Shown here: positions 35,974 to 45,630 of the stretch, piece after piece
How the letters are laid out: every line of letters starts with the position of its first letter
How positions within the stretch are numbered: position 1 is the stretch's first letter
Source of the DNA: JAFDXJ01 sp039811225
Lineage (GTDB): Bacteria; Bacteroidota; Bacteroidia; Chitinophagales; Chitinophagaceae
DNA length: 64,000 nucleotides
NCBI GenBank assembly: GCA_039811225.1
Contig: JBDHYG010000004.1
Coordinates: forward strand, 100,991-164,990
Direction of reading: 5' to 3'
Translations under genes and position numbers: made by a program
Notes under the pieces: generated by a model
What the model was told of the DNA's origin: nothing
The model's database searches: none
Seen by the model: only the letters and a program-made list of their open reading frames with translations

Positions 35974-37992
35974 ATGAACAACCTTTTCATAAATCAATTT
36001 AGTAAAACACGGATTGTTGCCATAATTCTTATGAGCTTTTTGGCATTGACACATTCAGCTTTTGCCCAAACGCAATCAGCAGCCCGTTACGAGATCGATG
36101 CGAAAAGGATTGGTGTGTTACCTACAGACAAAGATGCATTGCCCCGGAGCCGTGAATTTCTCCGGCTGGATAGTACTTATTATGTTGGTTGGATGTATGA
36201 AGGCATTTACAAATATGATCATAGCGCCGATTACCTGGGTTATAAAAATGCTTTAGTGCCATTACGTAAAGCATTTTACCTGATAGATAAGGATTTTAAA
36301 ATGGCTTTTTATTCGCTTTATTATTCAGGAGAAATTTATAACAAAAATGTTTCGCGTTACCAGGATTTGTATGATATCTATACTGCGTTGATTCAATGTT
36401 ATGACAACCTGGAGATGCCTGATTCCGTTATGGTAGTCATTAACAAAGTAGCCGGGTATCATTTTAAAAAAGATTTTGGCTTTGGCTTGTATACCCGCCG
36501 GGCATGGACCTATCATCGCAACCGTTTTTATACATCCTCAAAATTTGCTTTCCTGAAAAATTCAGTTCAGGAAAATGAAAAGATGGCCTTCCAGTGGTGT
36601 TATGCGGGCCTGGCAGATATTGCGGCCAATAAAGCTTATGATGATGCCCTTTTTGGAGAAGGGCAAAGTATCAATGAAGAACTTTCCGTGTATCATTATC
36701 TCGCTTTATTGCATTGCTACAATAAAAATTATGACAGCAGTGAATATTATTATCAGCGTTTGATTGATGGTGGCGCTGTTTCGTGGAATAATTATGGCGG
36801 CATGCAATCCGAGATCGGGCATTTTGCCAATGCACTGGACTATTTTAATAAAGATGCCGACAAGAGTTTTATCAATGGCATGTTGCGGGAAGCCTATTTT
36901 TATATGCCGGAATTATATGTGTATGCAGGCCGTACCAAAGAAGCTATTCAAATGGGTAGAACCATTATTTCGGAAAATGCCTCCCTGCCCGGTTTTGGCT
37001 GGTACTCAATTGCCATGGCACGCAGTTTTCTATACGACGGGCAATTAGACAGTGCGGAACTGTATTTGCAAAAAGCGGCTAATTTTAAAGAGCTGCATAT
37101 CGGTACAACACTGACGCAAAGCCAATATGATTTTACCATTCATTTATTGCAAGTGGAATGGTATGATAAAAAAATTGCACAGGAAAAATTCCTGCATAAA
37201 AACTGGTGGTATTCCCCCACTTCGCTTCTTCAGGTTACCTCTTTAAAATTGCAGAAATTCCTGGCAGAATATGCCGTAGTAAATGAACTGATTTATAACC
37301 CGGACAGAGAACGCCTGGTATATGACCTGTTCTGTGCTGAATCAACTACCACCTTTGATGAAGCCTGGTTTGTGCTCAAAGATTTCAGCACACCTTACTT
37401 TATCAACAAATACAATAAATATATAAAGAATGATAAGCGAAAAAGTATTCGTCGTTATTTCGAACTCTTTGCGGCCAAATTTTCTTTAGAAAACGGGGAT
37501 ACCAAAAAAGCATATAAAGCCTTTAAAAATATGGAAGCTACCGTGCTACTCGACACGGCCAATGAAAAACTTTTTATTGGTAGATTATATGAAGGCTTAG
37601 CTATTGCTTCCGCAAAACGGGATGATAAAGAAACCATGCAAATTGCCCGGCAACAATTGATGGCGGACTACCCACAGTTGATCCCCTTTTCCGGTATCCG
37701 GCCAAGCATATATCTTTCCACTTCAGGCATCAAGGATGATCAAACGAAAAAGATAATAAATGAATTAACTTCCTGCCAGGTCGATTTTGTCAAAAACAGT
37801 TCCAATGCTGATGCACAGGCAGAAATCCAGTTTGAGAAAAAAGGCAATGCCTACCTGGCAACTATTTGGGTCCGGGCAGCTACCGGAAAAGTCATTGTAC
37901 AAAATGAACAGCTTGTAATTAAATCTACTGATCAGGCCGGAAAAGAACTGGCCATGCGGCTTTTCGGTACCGGTGGTTCCGCTGTCTTCTAA
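35974..37992 (+). CDS. Secreted tetratricopeptide-repeat protein, last gene of the MoxR operon
   Basis: 672 residues with a signal peptide (cleavage near AFAQ, residue 32). Residues ~80-400 hold helix-turn-helix repeats of TPR type (PLRKAFYLIDKDFKMAFYSL, YHYLALLHCYNKNYDSSEYYYQRLI, ELYVYAGRTKEAIQMGRTI, LDSAELYLQKAANF). The last ~120 residues look alpha/beta (IQFEKKGNAYLATIWVRAATGKVIVQNEQLVIK). It probably acts in the periplasm as a scaffold or reader for the DUF58-transglutaminase-MoxR machinery; this is inferred from operon position only. Confidence 0.75.
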   Translation: MNNLFINQFSKTRIVAIILMSFLALTHSAFAQTQSAARYEIDAKRIGVLPTDKDALPRSREFLRLDSTYYVGWMYEGIYKYDHSADYLGYKNALVPLRKAFYLIDKDFKMAFYSLYYSGEIYNKNVSRYQDLYDIYTALIQCYDNLEMPDSVMVVINKVAGYHFKKDFGFGLYTRRAWTYHRNRFYTSSKFAFLKNSVQENEKMAFQWCYAGLADIAANKAYDDALFGEGQSINEELSVYHYLALLHCYNKNYDSSEYYYQRLIDGGAVSWNNYGGMQSEIGHFANALDYFNKDADKSFINGMLREAYFYMPELYVYAGRTKEAIQMGRTIISENASLPGFGWYSIAMARSFLYDGQLDSAELYLQKAANFKELHIGTTLTQSQYDFTIHLLQVEWYDKKIAQEKFLHKNWWYSPTSLLQVTSLKLQKFLAEYAVVNELIYNPDRERLVYDLFCAESTTTFDEAWFVLKDFSTPYFINKYNKYIKNDKRKSIRRYFELFAAKFSLENGDTKKAYKAFKNMEATVLLDTANEKLFIGRLYEGLAIASAKRDDKETMQIARQQLMADYPQLIPFSGIRPSIYLSTSGIKDDQTKKIINELTSCQVDFVKNSSNADAQAEIQFEKKGNAYLATIWVRAATGKVIVQNEQLVIKSTDQAGKELAMRLFGTGGSAVF

Positions 37993-38083
37993 ACAAAAAT
38001 GAAAAGGCGATAGTAACTTACAAGCACTCTATTCAAAACTATTTTACGTTTCGCAAGAAAATTGGATGCAATTTGAAAAAAGG

Positions 38084-40591
38084 TTAGAATAATTCCTGCA
38101 CAGTAGCATCCGGTTTATTCTTCACCCATTCCATTTGAATATTTTTACTGAAATCCATCAGCTTTACCCCAATAGCTTTCCAACCCATCACATCCACCAC
38201 TTTTGCAATTTTTAATTTACCTTTTTGAATAGCATTGCCCTTTCCTACCTGTACGGCAAGAACCGGTTCGGGCATGGTGGACGCGGCAATTGTTTTGTTG
38301 CCGGCTCCTTCCTTCATAAAGCTAAAAGCATTATTCAAGGTAGATGTTTCTATGCGGAAGCGCTTTACCATGAATTGTTTTTTCTCTGCATCGAGATAAA
38401 TTGCTGAGACAATACATTCCGGGTCAAATTTTTCAATCAAGACAATTTCATTGACATCAAACCGATGTGTCAATTCTGTGTCGGTGATCTCATAAGTCCC
38501 GTTTTTGTACACCACCAGTAATTGTTCATTTTCAAAACTACCGAGGTAAACTCCATTTTCTTCCGAATTTAATTTCCCGAATTTTGTATCCAACCACAAA
38601 CGGCGCCCCTCCAATGTAGAACGCCCTTTCTCTTTCAGCTTTATAGAACGAACCGGGTATTTGGTCACCTGGTTGCCAATACTCCCCCGGCCTTTGATTT
38701 CAATTGTCTCAAAGTAAAAATCAAATTCCTTTGTCCTGGCTTTACAACCCTGTGTCAATAAGACTTTCACGGTCTCAGCTTCCCCATTGGGATTCACCGA
38801 AAAATACAATACCCGTGATCTTTCATGCCCCTTAGTCAAATCATATTCTTTATCGCGGGTGATGCCGGTCACATGAAAGCGTTTGGCATAACTGATCCCT
38901 TTTTCCCCATCTGCATAAATCATATTGTAAGTAGTGCGGTCATCCGTTTTATTAAATACAGCCGCGTGCAGTATATCTTTCCCGATAAAGACTTTATCCT
39001 GCACTTTTACAATTTTCATTATACCACGCTTGGTGAAAACAATGATATCATCCAGGTCAGAGCATTCTGTCAGGAATTCATCTTTCTTCAGTGATGTGCC
39101 GATAAAACCTTCTTCCCGATTGATATACAATTTTGTGTTTGCTATAGCTACCTGCTTAGCCTGGATCGTGTCAAATGCTTTTATCAACGTCTTTCGTTCC
39201 CGTCCTTTGCCATATTTCTGTAACAGGTTTTCATAATGTGCAATGGTAAATTCAGTCAGATGCTCCAGGTTATATTCAACCTGGGTAATATCCGCATTGA
39301 TTTGCTTGATTTGCTTATTTAACTCTTCAATATCCAGCTTATAAATACGACGTACAGGTTTTTCTGTCAGTTTTAAAATATCTTCCCGGGAAATTGCCCG
39401 TTTCAATTTTTTGAGAAAGGGTTTAAATGCGGTTGCAATAGCCTCCAGGACAGTTTCCCAATCCTGGTGCTTTTGTTCCAGTTCTTTATATATTTTTTCT
39501 TCAAAAAATATTTTTTCCAGGGAGGTATAGTGCCATTTATCCTGCAATTCCCGTAGCCGTATCTCTAATTCTTTTTGCAGCAGGTTTTTTGTCAATTGTA
39601 CTGCCGTTTTCAGCAATTCCTTTACACCCGGGAACTGAGGCTTTTGATCGGCTATCACACAGGCATTTGGTGAAATGCTTACTTCACAATCGGTAAACGC
39701 ATACAAGGCATCCATCGTTATATCGGCTGAAATACCCGGCGCCAGGTCAATTTGTAATTCCACTTCTTTAGCAGTGATATCCGTTACTTTCTTAATCTTT
39801 ATTTTACCCTGGTCATTTGCTTTTGTTATACTTTCAGCAAGGGAAGAAGTGGTTACACCATAAGGTACACTTTTTATCAGCAGGGTTTTTTTATCCAATT
39901 CTTCTATAACTGCCCGCAGGCGCACTTTCCCACCCCGTTTCCCATCCTGGTAATTTTCGGCATCAATGTAACCACCGGTCTGAAAATCGGGGATCAATTC
40001 AAAGGAACGGCCTTTTAAATATTTTACAGCAGCTTCACAAATTTCACAGAAATTATGGGGTAAAATTTTTGTCGAAAGCCCTACGGCGATGCCTTCTGCA
40101 CCCTGTGCCAATAATAAGGGAAACTTTAATGGTAAGTTCACCGGTTCCTGTTTACGGCCATCATAACTCAATTGCCATTCCGTGGTTTTAGCATTGAATG
40201 CAATGTCATGTGCCAGTTTGGATAACCGGGCTTCAATATACCTGGGAGCAGCCGCTTCATCACCGGTACGAATATCTCCCCAATTGCCCTGTGTTTCTAT
40301 CAACAAATCCTTTTGGCCCATGTTTACCAGGGCATCTCCAATAGAAGCATCACCATGTGGATGGTATTGCATACTTTGCCCGATGATATTGGCTACTTTA
40401 TTGTAACGCCCGTCATCCATCTCTTTCATGGCATGCAAAATGCGGCGCTGCACGGGTTTCAAGCCATCTTCCACAGCAGGAACGGCCCGTTCCAGGATAA
40501 CATAAGAAGCATAATCCAGGAACCAGGTTTTATATAGACCCTGTACGCCGGATTCATTGATGGTATCTACTTGTTTATTTTCTTTATCCAT
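38084..40591 (-). CDS. parC: DNA topoisomerase IV subunit A
   Basis: 835 residues from the ATG at 40591 (MDKENKQVD...); a longer reading frame upstream would overlap the DUF1835 gene by 82 bases. The breakage-reunion domain has LDYASYVILERAVPAVEDGLKPVQRRILHAM, YHPHGDASIGDALVNMGQ and the catalytic Tyr118 in GDEAAAPRYIEARLSKL. A coiled tower segment and a C-terminal DNA-wrapping propeller (about 510-800) follow. Without a full GyrA box, and paired with parE nearby, it is best called ParC, which decatenates chromosomes with ParE. It lies 5 bases downstream of the DUF1835 gene. Confidence 0.92.
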   Translation of the reverse strand: MDKENKQVDTINESGVQGLYKTWFLDYASYVILERAVPAVEDGLKPVQRRILHAMKEMDDGRYNKVANIIGQSMQYHPHGDASIGDALVNMGQKDLLIETQGNWGDIRTGDEAAAPRYIEARLSKLAHDIAFNAKTTEWQLSYDGRKQEPVNLPLKFPLLLAQGAEGIAVGLSTKILPHNFCEICEAAVKYLKGRSFELIPDFQTGGYIDAENYQDGKRGGKVRLRAVIEELDKKTLLIKSVPYGVTTSSLAESITKANDQGKIKIKKVTDITAKEVELQIDLAPGISADITMDALYAFTDCEVSISPNACVIADQKPQFPGVKELLKTAVQLTKNLLQKELEIRLRELQDKWHYTSLEKIFFEEKIYKELEQKHQDWETVLEAIATAFKPFLKKLKRAISREDILKLTEKPVRRIYKLDIEELNKQIKQINADITQVEYNLEHLTEFTIAHYENLLQKYGKGRERKTLIKAFDTIQAKQVAIANTKLYINREEGFIGTSLKKDEFLTECSDLDDIIVFTKRGIMKIVKVQDKVFIGKDILHAAVFNKTDDRTTYNMIYADGEKGISYAKRFHVTGITRDKEYDLTKGHERSRVLYFSVNPNGEAETVKVLLTQGCKARTKEFDFYFETIEIKGRGSIGNQVTKYPVRSIKLKEKGRSTLEGRRLWLDTKFGKLNSEENGVYLGSFENEQLLVVYKNGTYEITDTELTHRFDVNEIVLIEKFDPECIVSAIYLDAEKKQFMVKRFRIETSTLNNAFSFMKEGAGNKTIAASTMPEPVLAVQVGKGNAIQKGKLKIAKVVDVMGWKAIGVKLMDFSKNIQMEWVKNKPDATVQELF

Positions 40592-40596
40592 TCGTA

Positions 40597-41442
40597 TTAA
40601 TCTGTTTGCGCCACCTGTGTTTCTATAGGCTGGCCACCCGGTAGGCGAAGCAGGAGCTCTTTCCAGCCATCTTCCCAATTTCCTTTTATATCTACCAGGC
40701 CTTCCTGCTGCAATTCTCTTATTCGCCAGGCAAGAAATGCATCCCCTGTTTTTATATTCATTTTTGAAACCAGGTGTTGCAAAAATTTGGGAAACTTTTG
40801 TTCATCCTGTGTTAAGGCAGATAAGATTTTTTTATCAAAATAAGTGACCGATTTTCCCATAATATCTTTATCGTTTTCTATGATACGCACCCGGTCTTCT
40901 GTATCACATAATTTTTTCCATTCTTCTTTTAGCATCTCAAAAGCACCGGGTGTAATTTGTTTCCGCAGCTGCCGTGCTTTCAGGAATTCACTGGGCCGGA
41001 TTTCATATAACTCTGTAGGATAAAAAATACTTCCTTTCTCATTGATAAAAGGGAGGTTACTCAAATTCACCACACGAACCTGTGCCAATATATCTGCCAG
41101 CTGGCAAATAAGCCAGAAATACCCGCATTGATCATGAACATTGGGAGCCTGCCATATCCAAATTTCATTTTCCTCCACAGCAGCAGCAAATTGCCGGATT
41201 GCATGCACTGTTTCCTGATCATTAACTGAATTTATTGCTAAACTATAAGGTGAATACTGTATCACTTCGGCCCACCAGTTCTTGCGTTCAAGCATTCCCT
41301 CCGTTTCATATATATGATTTAATGGGCCCACCGCAAAGTCATCTTTGATTTGCAAAACCTCTCCCGTAAAAGTTTCATCCAGGCGCAAAGCCGCCTGCAA
41401 AACAGCCACATCGGCTTCCTGGAAAACTATATGTAGAGTCAT
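40597..41442 (-). CDS. DUF1835/DUF3658 domain protein between parE and parC
   Basis: 281 residues. The N-terminal half (MTLHIVFQEADVAVLQAAL, EVLQIKDDFAVGPL, then EIWIWQAPNVHDQCGYFWLICQL) matches DUF1835, and the C-terminal half (about 175-260, ILSALTQDEQKFPKFLQHLVSK, GDAFLAWRIRELQQEGLVDIKG) matches DUF3658, a predicted winged-helix-like module. No enzymatic motif is known. It begins 18 bases after the parE stop and ends 5 bases before parC, so all three are probably one transcript. Its position suggests a link to topoisomerase IV, but this could be simple gene order conservation. Confidence 0.8.
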   Translation of the reverse strand: MTLHIVFQEADVAVLQAALRLDETFTGEVLQIKDDFAVGPLNHIYETEGMLERKNWWAEVIQYSPYSLAINSVNDQETVHAIRQFAAAVEENEIWIWQAPNVHDQCGYFWLICQLADILAQVRVVNLSNLPFINEKGSIFYPTELYEIRPSEFLKARQLRKQITPGAFEMLKEEWKKLCDTEDRVRIIENDKDIMGKSVTYFDKKILSALTQDEQKFPKFLQHLVSKMNIKTGDAFLAWRIRELQQEGLVDIKGNWEDGWKELLLRLPGGQPIETQVAQTD

Positions 41443-41460
41443 GTGTACATTAATTTTGAA

Positions 41461-43377
41461 TTAAACCTGTGCTGTTTCTTTTTCCGCCATATCAATTTCC
41501 ACACGCAGATTTTCTATAATAAAATCCTGGCGTTGCGGGGTATTCTTACCCATATAATAGGAAAGTAAATTTTGAATATGCTCCCCTTTCTCCAGGATTA
41601 CCGGCTGCAAACGCATGTCATGGCTGATGAAACGTTCAAACTCTTCCGGTGAAATTTCACCCAGGCCTTTGAACCGGGTAATTTCAGGTTTATTTCCGAG
41701 CTTTTCTACGGCGGCTTCTTTCTCTGCTTCATCATAACAATAAATGGTCTCCTGCTTAGCCTGCTTTCCATTCAAATGCCGTACCCGGAACAATGGTGTT
41801 TCTAAAATATACACATGATTTTGTTTAACCAGATCCGGAAAAAATTGAAGGAAAAAAGTCATCAGCAACAAGCGGATATGCATACCATCTACATCCGCAT
41901 CGGTGGCAATAATAATATTATTGTACCGCAAGCCTTCCAGGCCATCTTCAATATTGAGCGCATGTTGTAATAAATTAAATTCTTCATTTTCATACACCAC
42001 TTTTTTACTCATGCCAAAACAGTTCAGGGGTTTTCCCCGTAGGCTGAAGACGGCCTGTGTTTCCACATTGCGGGCTTTTGTAATAGAGCCACTGGCGCTA
42101 TCACCTTCTGTAATAAATATCGAACTTTCTTTTTGTTTCTCTTCCAGTGCCGCTTTATCTTTCCCGGTAGCTTCGTCATTGTAATGATAGCGGCAATCAC
42201 GTAATTTTTTATTATGCAGGTTCGCTTTCTTAGCCCGTTCATTGGCCAGTTTCCGAATGCCACTCAATTCCTTTCTTTCTTTTTCACTCCGTTCAATTCG
42301 TTTTTTTAATGCATCCGCAATGGAAGCGTTCCGGTGCAAAAAATTATCCAATTCCGTAGAAAGGAAATCACCAATAAATGATTTCATGCTCGGGCCTTTT
42401 TCAAACATATATTGGGAGCCGAGCTTCGTCTTTGTTTGTGATTCAAATATCGGTTCCTGCACCCGCACGGAAATAGCTGCCACAATACTCTGGCGGATAT
42501 CAGCTGCCTCATAATCTTTTTTGAAAAAGTCGCGAACCGTCTTTACATAAGCTTCCCGGAATGCCTGCTGGTGCGTGCCGCCCTGTGTCGTATATTGACC
42601 ATTGACAAATGAAAATATATCTTCCCCATAATCATTGTTGTGGGAAATAGCCACCTCGATATCATCCCCCTTCAGGTGTATAACCGGGTAGCATAATTCA
42701 TCTTCATTTGTTTTGCGCAGGAGCAAATCCAGCAGGCCATTTTTACTGACATATTTTTTGTTGTTGAAAATGATTTGCAAGCCGGCATTCAGGTAACAGT
42801 AATTCCATATCTGATTATCCAGGTATTCATGCATGAAATGAAAATTGCGGAATACCGTATCATCGGCTACAAATTGGATCAAGGTACCATCCGGTTCAGT
42901 GGTCTTGGTTTCTTTTTGTTCTTTCAATAAAATGCCTCTTTCAAATTCAGCTGTCTTTACTTTCCCTTCCCGAAAGCTCTCCACTTTAAAATAAGCAGAT
43001 AACGCATTCACGGCTTTTACGCCCACGCCATTCAGGCCAACACTTTTCTGAAATGCTTTACTGTCATACTTTGCCCCGGTATTGATTTTACTCACCACAT
43101 CCACAACTTTTCCCAATGGGATACCCCGTCCATAATCCCGGATACTTACTTTTTTTTGTTCAATATTTATCTCTATTTGTTTGCCATACCCCATGGTATG
43201 CTCGTCAATACAGTTGTCAATGACCTCTTTAATCAATACATAAATGCCATCATCCGGTGCTGTGCCATCACCTAGCTTGCCGATATACATGCCCGGCCGA
43301 AGCCGGATATGCTCCCGCCAGTCAAGGCTCTTAATACTTTCTTCCGTATAATTGTTCATTATTTTTTGATTCGCCAT
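41461..43377 (-). CDS. parE: DNA topoisomerase IV subunit B
   Basis: 638 residues. GHKL ATPase motifs: EVIDNCIDEHTMGYG, DYGRGIPLG and KSVGLNGVGVKAVNALS (ATP lid), with SFVNGQYTTQGGTHQQAF in the transducer domain. The TOPRIM domain has ITEGDSASGSITKARN and IIATDADVDGMHIRLLLMTF, with the acidic residues that bind the catalytic Mg2+. The C-terminus has RFKGLGEISPEEF. The length and absence of a GyrB insertion fit ParE. It works with ParC to unlink replicated chromosomes. First gene of the parE-DUF1835-parC unit. Confidence 0.94.
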   Translation of the reverse strand: MANQKIMNNYTEESIKSLDWREHIRLRPGMYIGKLGDGTAPDDGIYVLIKEVIDNCIDEHTMGYGKQIEINIEQKKVSIRDYGRGIPLGKVVDVVSKINTGAKYDSKAFQKSVGLNGVGVKAVNALSAYFKVESFREGKVKTAEFERGILLKEQKETKTTEPDGTLIQFVADDTVFRNFHFMHEYLDNQIWNYCYLNAGLQIIFNNKKYVSKNGLLDLLLRKTNEDELCYPVIHLKGDDIEVAISHNNDYGEDIFSFVNGQYTTQGGTHQQAFREAYVKTVRDFFKKDYEAADIRQSIVAAISVRVQEPIFESQTKTKLGSQYMFEKGPSMKSFIGDFLSTELDNFLHRNASIADALKKRIERSEKERKELSGIRKLANERAKKANLHNKKLRDCRYHYNDEATGKDKAALEEKQKESSIFITEGDSASGSITKARNVETQAVFSLRGKPLNCFGMSKKVVYENEEFNLLQHALNIEDGLEGLRYNNIIIATDADVDGMHIRLLLMTFFLQFFPDLVKQNHVYILETPLFRVRHLNGKQAKQETIYCYDEAEKEAAVEKLGNKPEITRFKGLGEISPEEFERFISHDMRLQPVILEKGEHIQNLLSYYMGKNTPQRQDFIIENLRVEIDMAEKETAQV

Positions 43378-43442
43378 CCTAACTAGTTTAGATTGCTATA
43401 TGCAACGCCGGAATTTCCTAAATTTTAGTTAATGCCATTTTA

Positions 43443-43450
43443 CAAAATTA
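43443..43450 (-). promoter_or_regulatory. TAnnTTTG -7 box of parE
   Basis: On the minus strand the bases read TAATTTTG, an exact match, with a TTG 16 bases upstream. It lies 65 bases before the parE ATG. Confidence 0.4.
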
Positions 43451-43581
43451 ATCGTGGCCGGCGCGGCAATTTCATAAGTTTTCGACAAATCTTCAAAGAA
43501 TGTGGATAAACCATAGAGATATTTTATTTTGCAATTTCTAAAAAGGAAAGACAATCTTGCACCTGGAATCGTTTTAAGAAT

Positions 43582-44490
43582 ATGCCGGCACAACACAATA
43601 AATATCATATCACCAGTAAAATTGTAGCTGAAATTGCGGGGATTTTAATCATCATTCCCCTGGCGCCATTTATTTGCAAATACATTCCCCCGGTGATTAT
43701 TGGTGGTTTTAATATCGATCTTATTTTATCCATACTCATTGCCCTGCTTTTTGTTCGCATCATGATTGCCCTGCTCAAGCCACTGGTCTTGCCGGTTTTA
43801 ATTTTCCTTTTCGGCTTATTGGTCTATAATGAATATAACGGGGACTATGGATTTAAAAATGTCCTGAATGATTATAAGACGCTCACCTATACCAATTGGA
43901 AAGTGCGCGAAGAAAAACAAACGGATATTTTTCCCGAGCATACCAAATTATTCGAAAATGAAGCAGATAAAGTAACCCGGCTTGTGAAAAGCAAGATTCA
44001 ACCCCAGGATTCTGTAACCCGAAATTTTTCAGTGCAACATTCCCTGGATTATTTCAAAGAATATGCATCCAAGTATTCTATGACCACCCGCTATCTTTCT
44101 TTGTTTAAATACATCAATAAGCATTTTAATTATGTACCCGATGCACAACGGGATGAATATTATGCCACATCACGCGAAACGATTCTCAATGGCATGGGCG
44201 GTGATTGTGATGACCACAGCATTTTAATGGCCAGTTGCCTGATGAGCATTGGCGCGAAATGCCGCCTTGTAATTGTAGAAAACCATATGTACCCGGAAAT
44301 GTATGTGGGCAAAAAGAATGATTTTGATATCTTGCAACAGGCGATTGTCCAATTGTTCCCGGATCAGAAAATTGATCGAATTTATTACCATGAGCAGAAT
44401 GGCGATTATTGGATCAACCTGGATTATACAGCACCTTATCCAGGTGGGCCTTATATGAATGATCATGTAAAACTCGTTATAGAACCATAA
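43582..44490 (+). CDS. Membrane-anchored transglutaminase-like protein
   Basis: 302 residues. Three hydrophobic segments lie in the first ~95 residues. The C-terminal domain has a transglutaminase/protease-like core with Cys209 in GGDCDDHSILMASCLMSIGAKCRLVIVEN, His in NHMYPEMYVG and an acidic site in DYWINLDYTAP. Such DUF-type transglutaminase folds in bacteria cleave or cross-link peptides, and activity here is only inferred. It begins an operon with the Ycf48-like gene (11 bases between them). A -7-like TATTTTG precedes the start. Confidence 0.78.
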   Translation: MPAQHNKYHITSKIVAEIAGILIIIPLAPFICKYIPPVIIGGFNIDLILSILIALLFVRIMIALLKPLVLPVLIFLFGLLVYNEYNGDYGFKNVLNDYKTLTYTNWKVREEKQTDIFPEHTKLFENEADKVTRLVKSKIQPQDSVTRNFSVQHSLDYFKEYASKYSMTTRYLSLFKYINKHFNYVPDAQRDEYYATSRETILNGMGGDCDDHSILMASCLMSIGAKCRLVIVENHMYPEMYVGKKNDFDILQQAIVQLFPDQKIDRIYYHEQNGDYWINLDYTAPYPGGPYMNDHVKLVIEP

Positions 44491-44501
44491 AACCTCATTT
44501 C

Positions 44502-45515
44502 ATGAAATTAAAACCAAGCTTTCTCTTCTTCTTATTGCTTGTAGGCACATTATCACTCCAGGCGCAAAAGAAATTTTCGTTAGCATTTTTATCTTCTGGA
44601 AATCCTGTTTCATTTCGGGGACTCAGTGTCGTTAATGATCAGATTTTTTGGGCCAGTGGTAGCAATGGTACCGTAGCTCGTTCCACAAATGGCGGAAAAA
44701 AAATTGAATGGCTTACCGTGAAAGGATACGAGAAATCAGATTTTCGTGATATTGAAGCATTTGATTCTTTACATGCCATTATTATGGCGATAGAAAGCCC
44801 TGGCATTTTACTCGAAACAAAAGATGGCGGGAAAAATTGGTCCAGAATTTTTACCGATACAGCCAAAGGCGTTTTTCTCGATGCCCTTTCCTTTAATAAA
44901 GCAGGTGCGGCCGTCGTTGTTGGGGACCCGGTGCAAAATAAAATGGCGTATATACTGTATAAAAAGGCCGGCAATAATGATTTCAAAAGATTATCGAAAG
45001 GCCCGGCCTTACAAACCGGCGAAGCATTTTTTGCTGCAAGTGGGACGAATGTACAGTTTATTCCAGGTACCAATGATTATGTGTATGTAAGTGGCGGCAA
45101 TGCCTCCCGTTTTTTTCGGAATGACCAGGCAACTATTTTACCATTGCGACAAGGCAAAGAAACAACCGGCGCTAATTCAATAGCCGTTTGGGATAAAAAG
45201 AAAATGTATGTAGTAGGAGGCGATTTTCAACATGATAAAGATACCACTGGAAATGCCTGTTATACAAATGATGGCGGCAATACCTGGCTGTACCCGGAAA
45301 CACCACCACACGGCTACAGGAGTTGTGTGCAATACATTACGGAAGATATTTTGATTGCCAGCGGCACAAGTGGCGTGGATATTTCAACTGATGGCGGTAA
45401 AAACTGGACAAACCTTTCTCCCTTTAGCTTGCATGTATGTCAAAAAGCTAAAAATGGGCAAACAGTTTACCTGGCCGGGCAGTATGGTCGAATCGCCAAA
45501 TTAAATATACAATAA
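44502..45515 (+). CDS. Ycf48/HCF136-like beta-propeller, secreted
   Basis: 337 residues with signal peptide (cleavage near LQAQ, residue 22). The rest is a seven-bladed propeller of BNR/Asp-box type: WASGSNGTVARSTNGGKK, LETKDGGKNWSRIF, CYTNDGGNTWLYPE, VDISTDGGKNWTNLS. The strict 'S-x-(D/N)-G-G-x-(N/T)-W' boxes match the photosystem II assembly factor Ycf48 family, which in non-photosynthetic bacteria is annotated as oxidoreductase or sialidase-like and has no fixed function. Located directly after a transglutaminase-like gene. Confidence 0.82.
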   Translation: MKLKPSFLFFLLLVGTLSLQAQKKFSLAFLSSGNPVSFRGLSVVNDQIFWASGSNGTVARSTNGGKKIEWLTVKGYEKSDFRDIEAFDSLHAIIMAIESPGILLETKDGGKNWSRIFTDTAKGVFLDALSFNKAGAAVVVGDPVQNKMAYILYKKAGNNDFKRLSKGPALQTGEAFFAASGTNVQFIPGTNDYVYVSGGNASRFFRNDQATILPLRQGKETTGANSIAVWDKKKMYVVGGDFQHDKDTTGNACYTNDGGNTWLYPETPPHGYRSCVQYITEDILIASGTSGVDISTDGGKNWTNLSPFSLHVCQKAKNGQTVYLAGQYGRIAKLNIQ

Positions 45516-45603
45516 GCCATTAGCCAGAGATACAATTAAAAATTATTTATGTAATTACCAATTGGCTGCATCATTATAACAAAGAATTTTAATTTACACT
45601 GGT

Positions 45604-45611
45604 TACTTTTG
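45604..45611 (+). promoter_or_regulatory. TAnnTTTG -7 box of the TonB-like gene
   Basis: TACTTTTG matches the -7 consensus and lies 19 bases before the ATG at 45631. It would drive the TonB-like gene and folC. Confidence 0.5.
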
Positions 45612-45630
45612 TAAAGCAAATTGAAACTTT

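Noticed and set aside
40591..40678. Longer N-terminal extension of parC
   Set aside because: It would overlap the DUF1835 gene by 82 bases, and the extra residues do not resemble ParC; the ATG at 40591 is better.
43378..43581. 204-base gap upstream of parE and the transglutaminase gene
   Set aside because: It holds the divergent promoters described above; no RNA gene or other structure was found.
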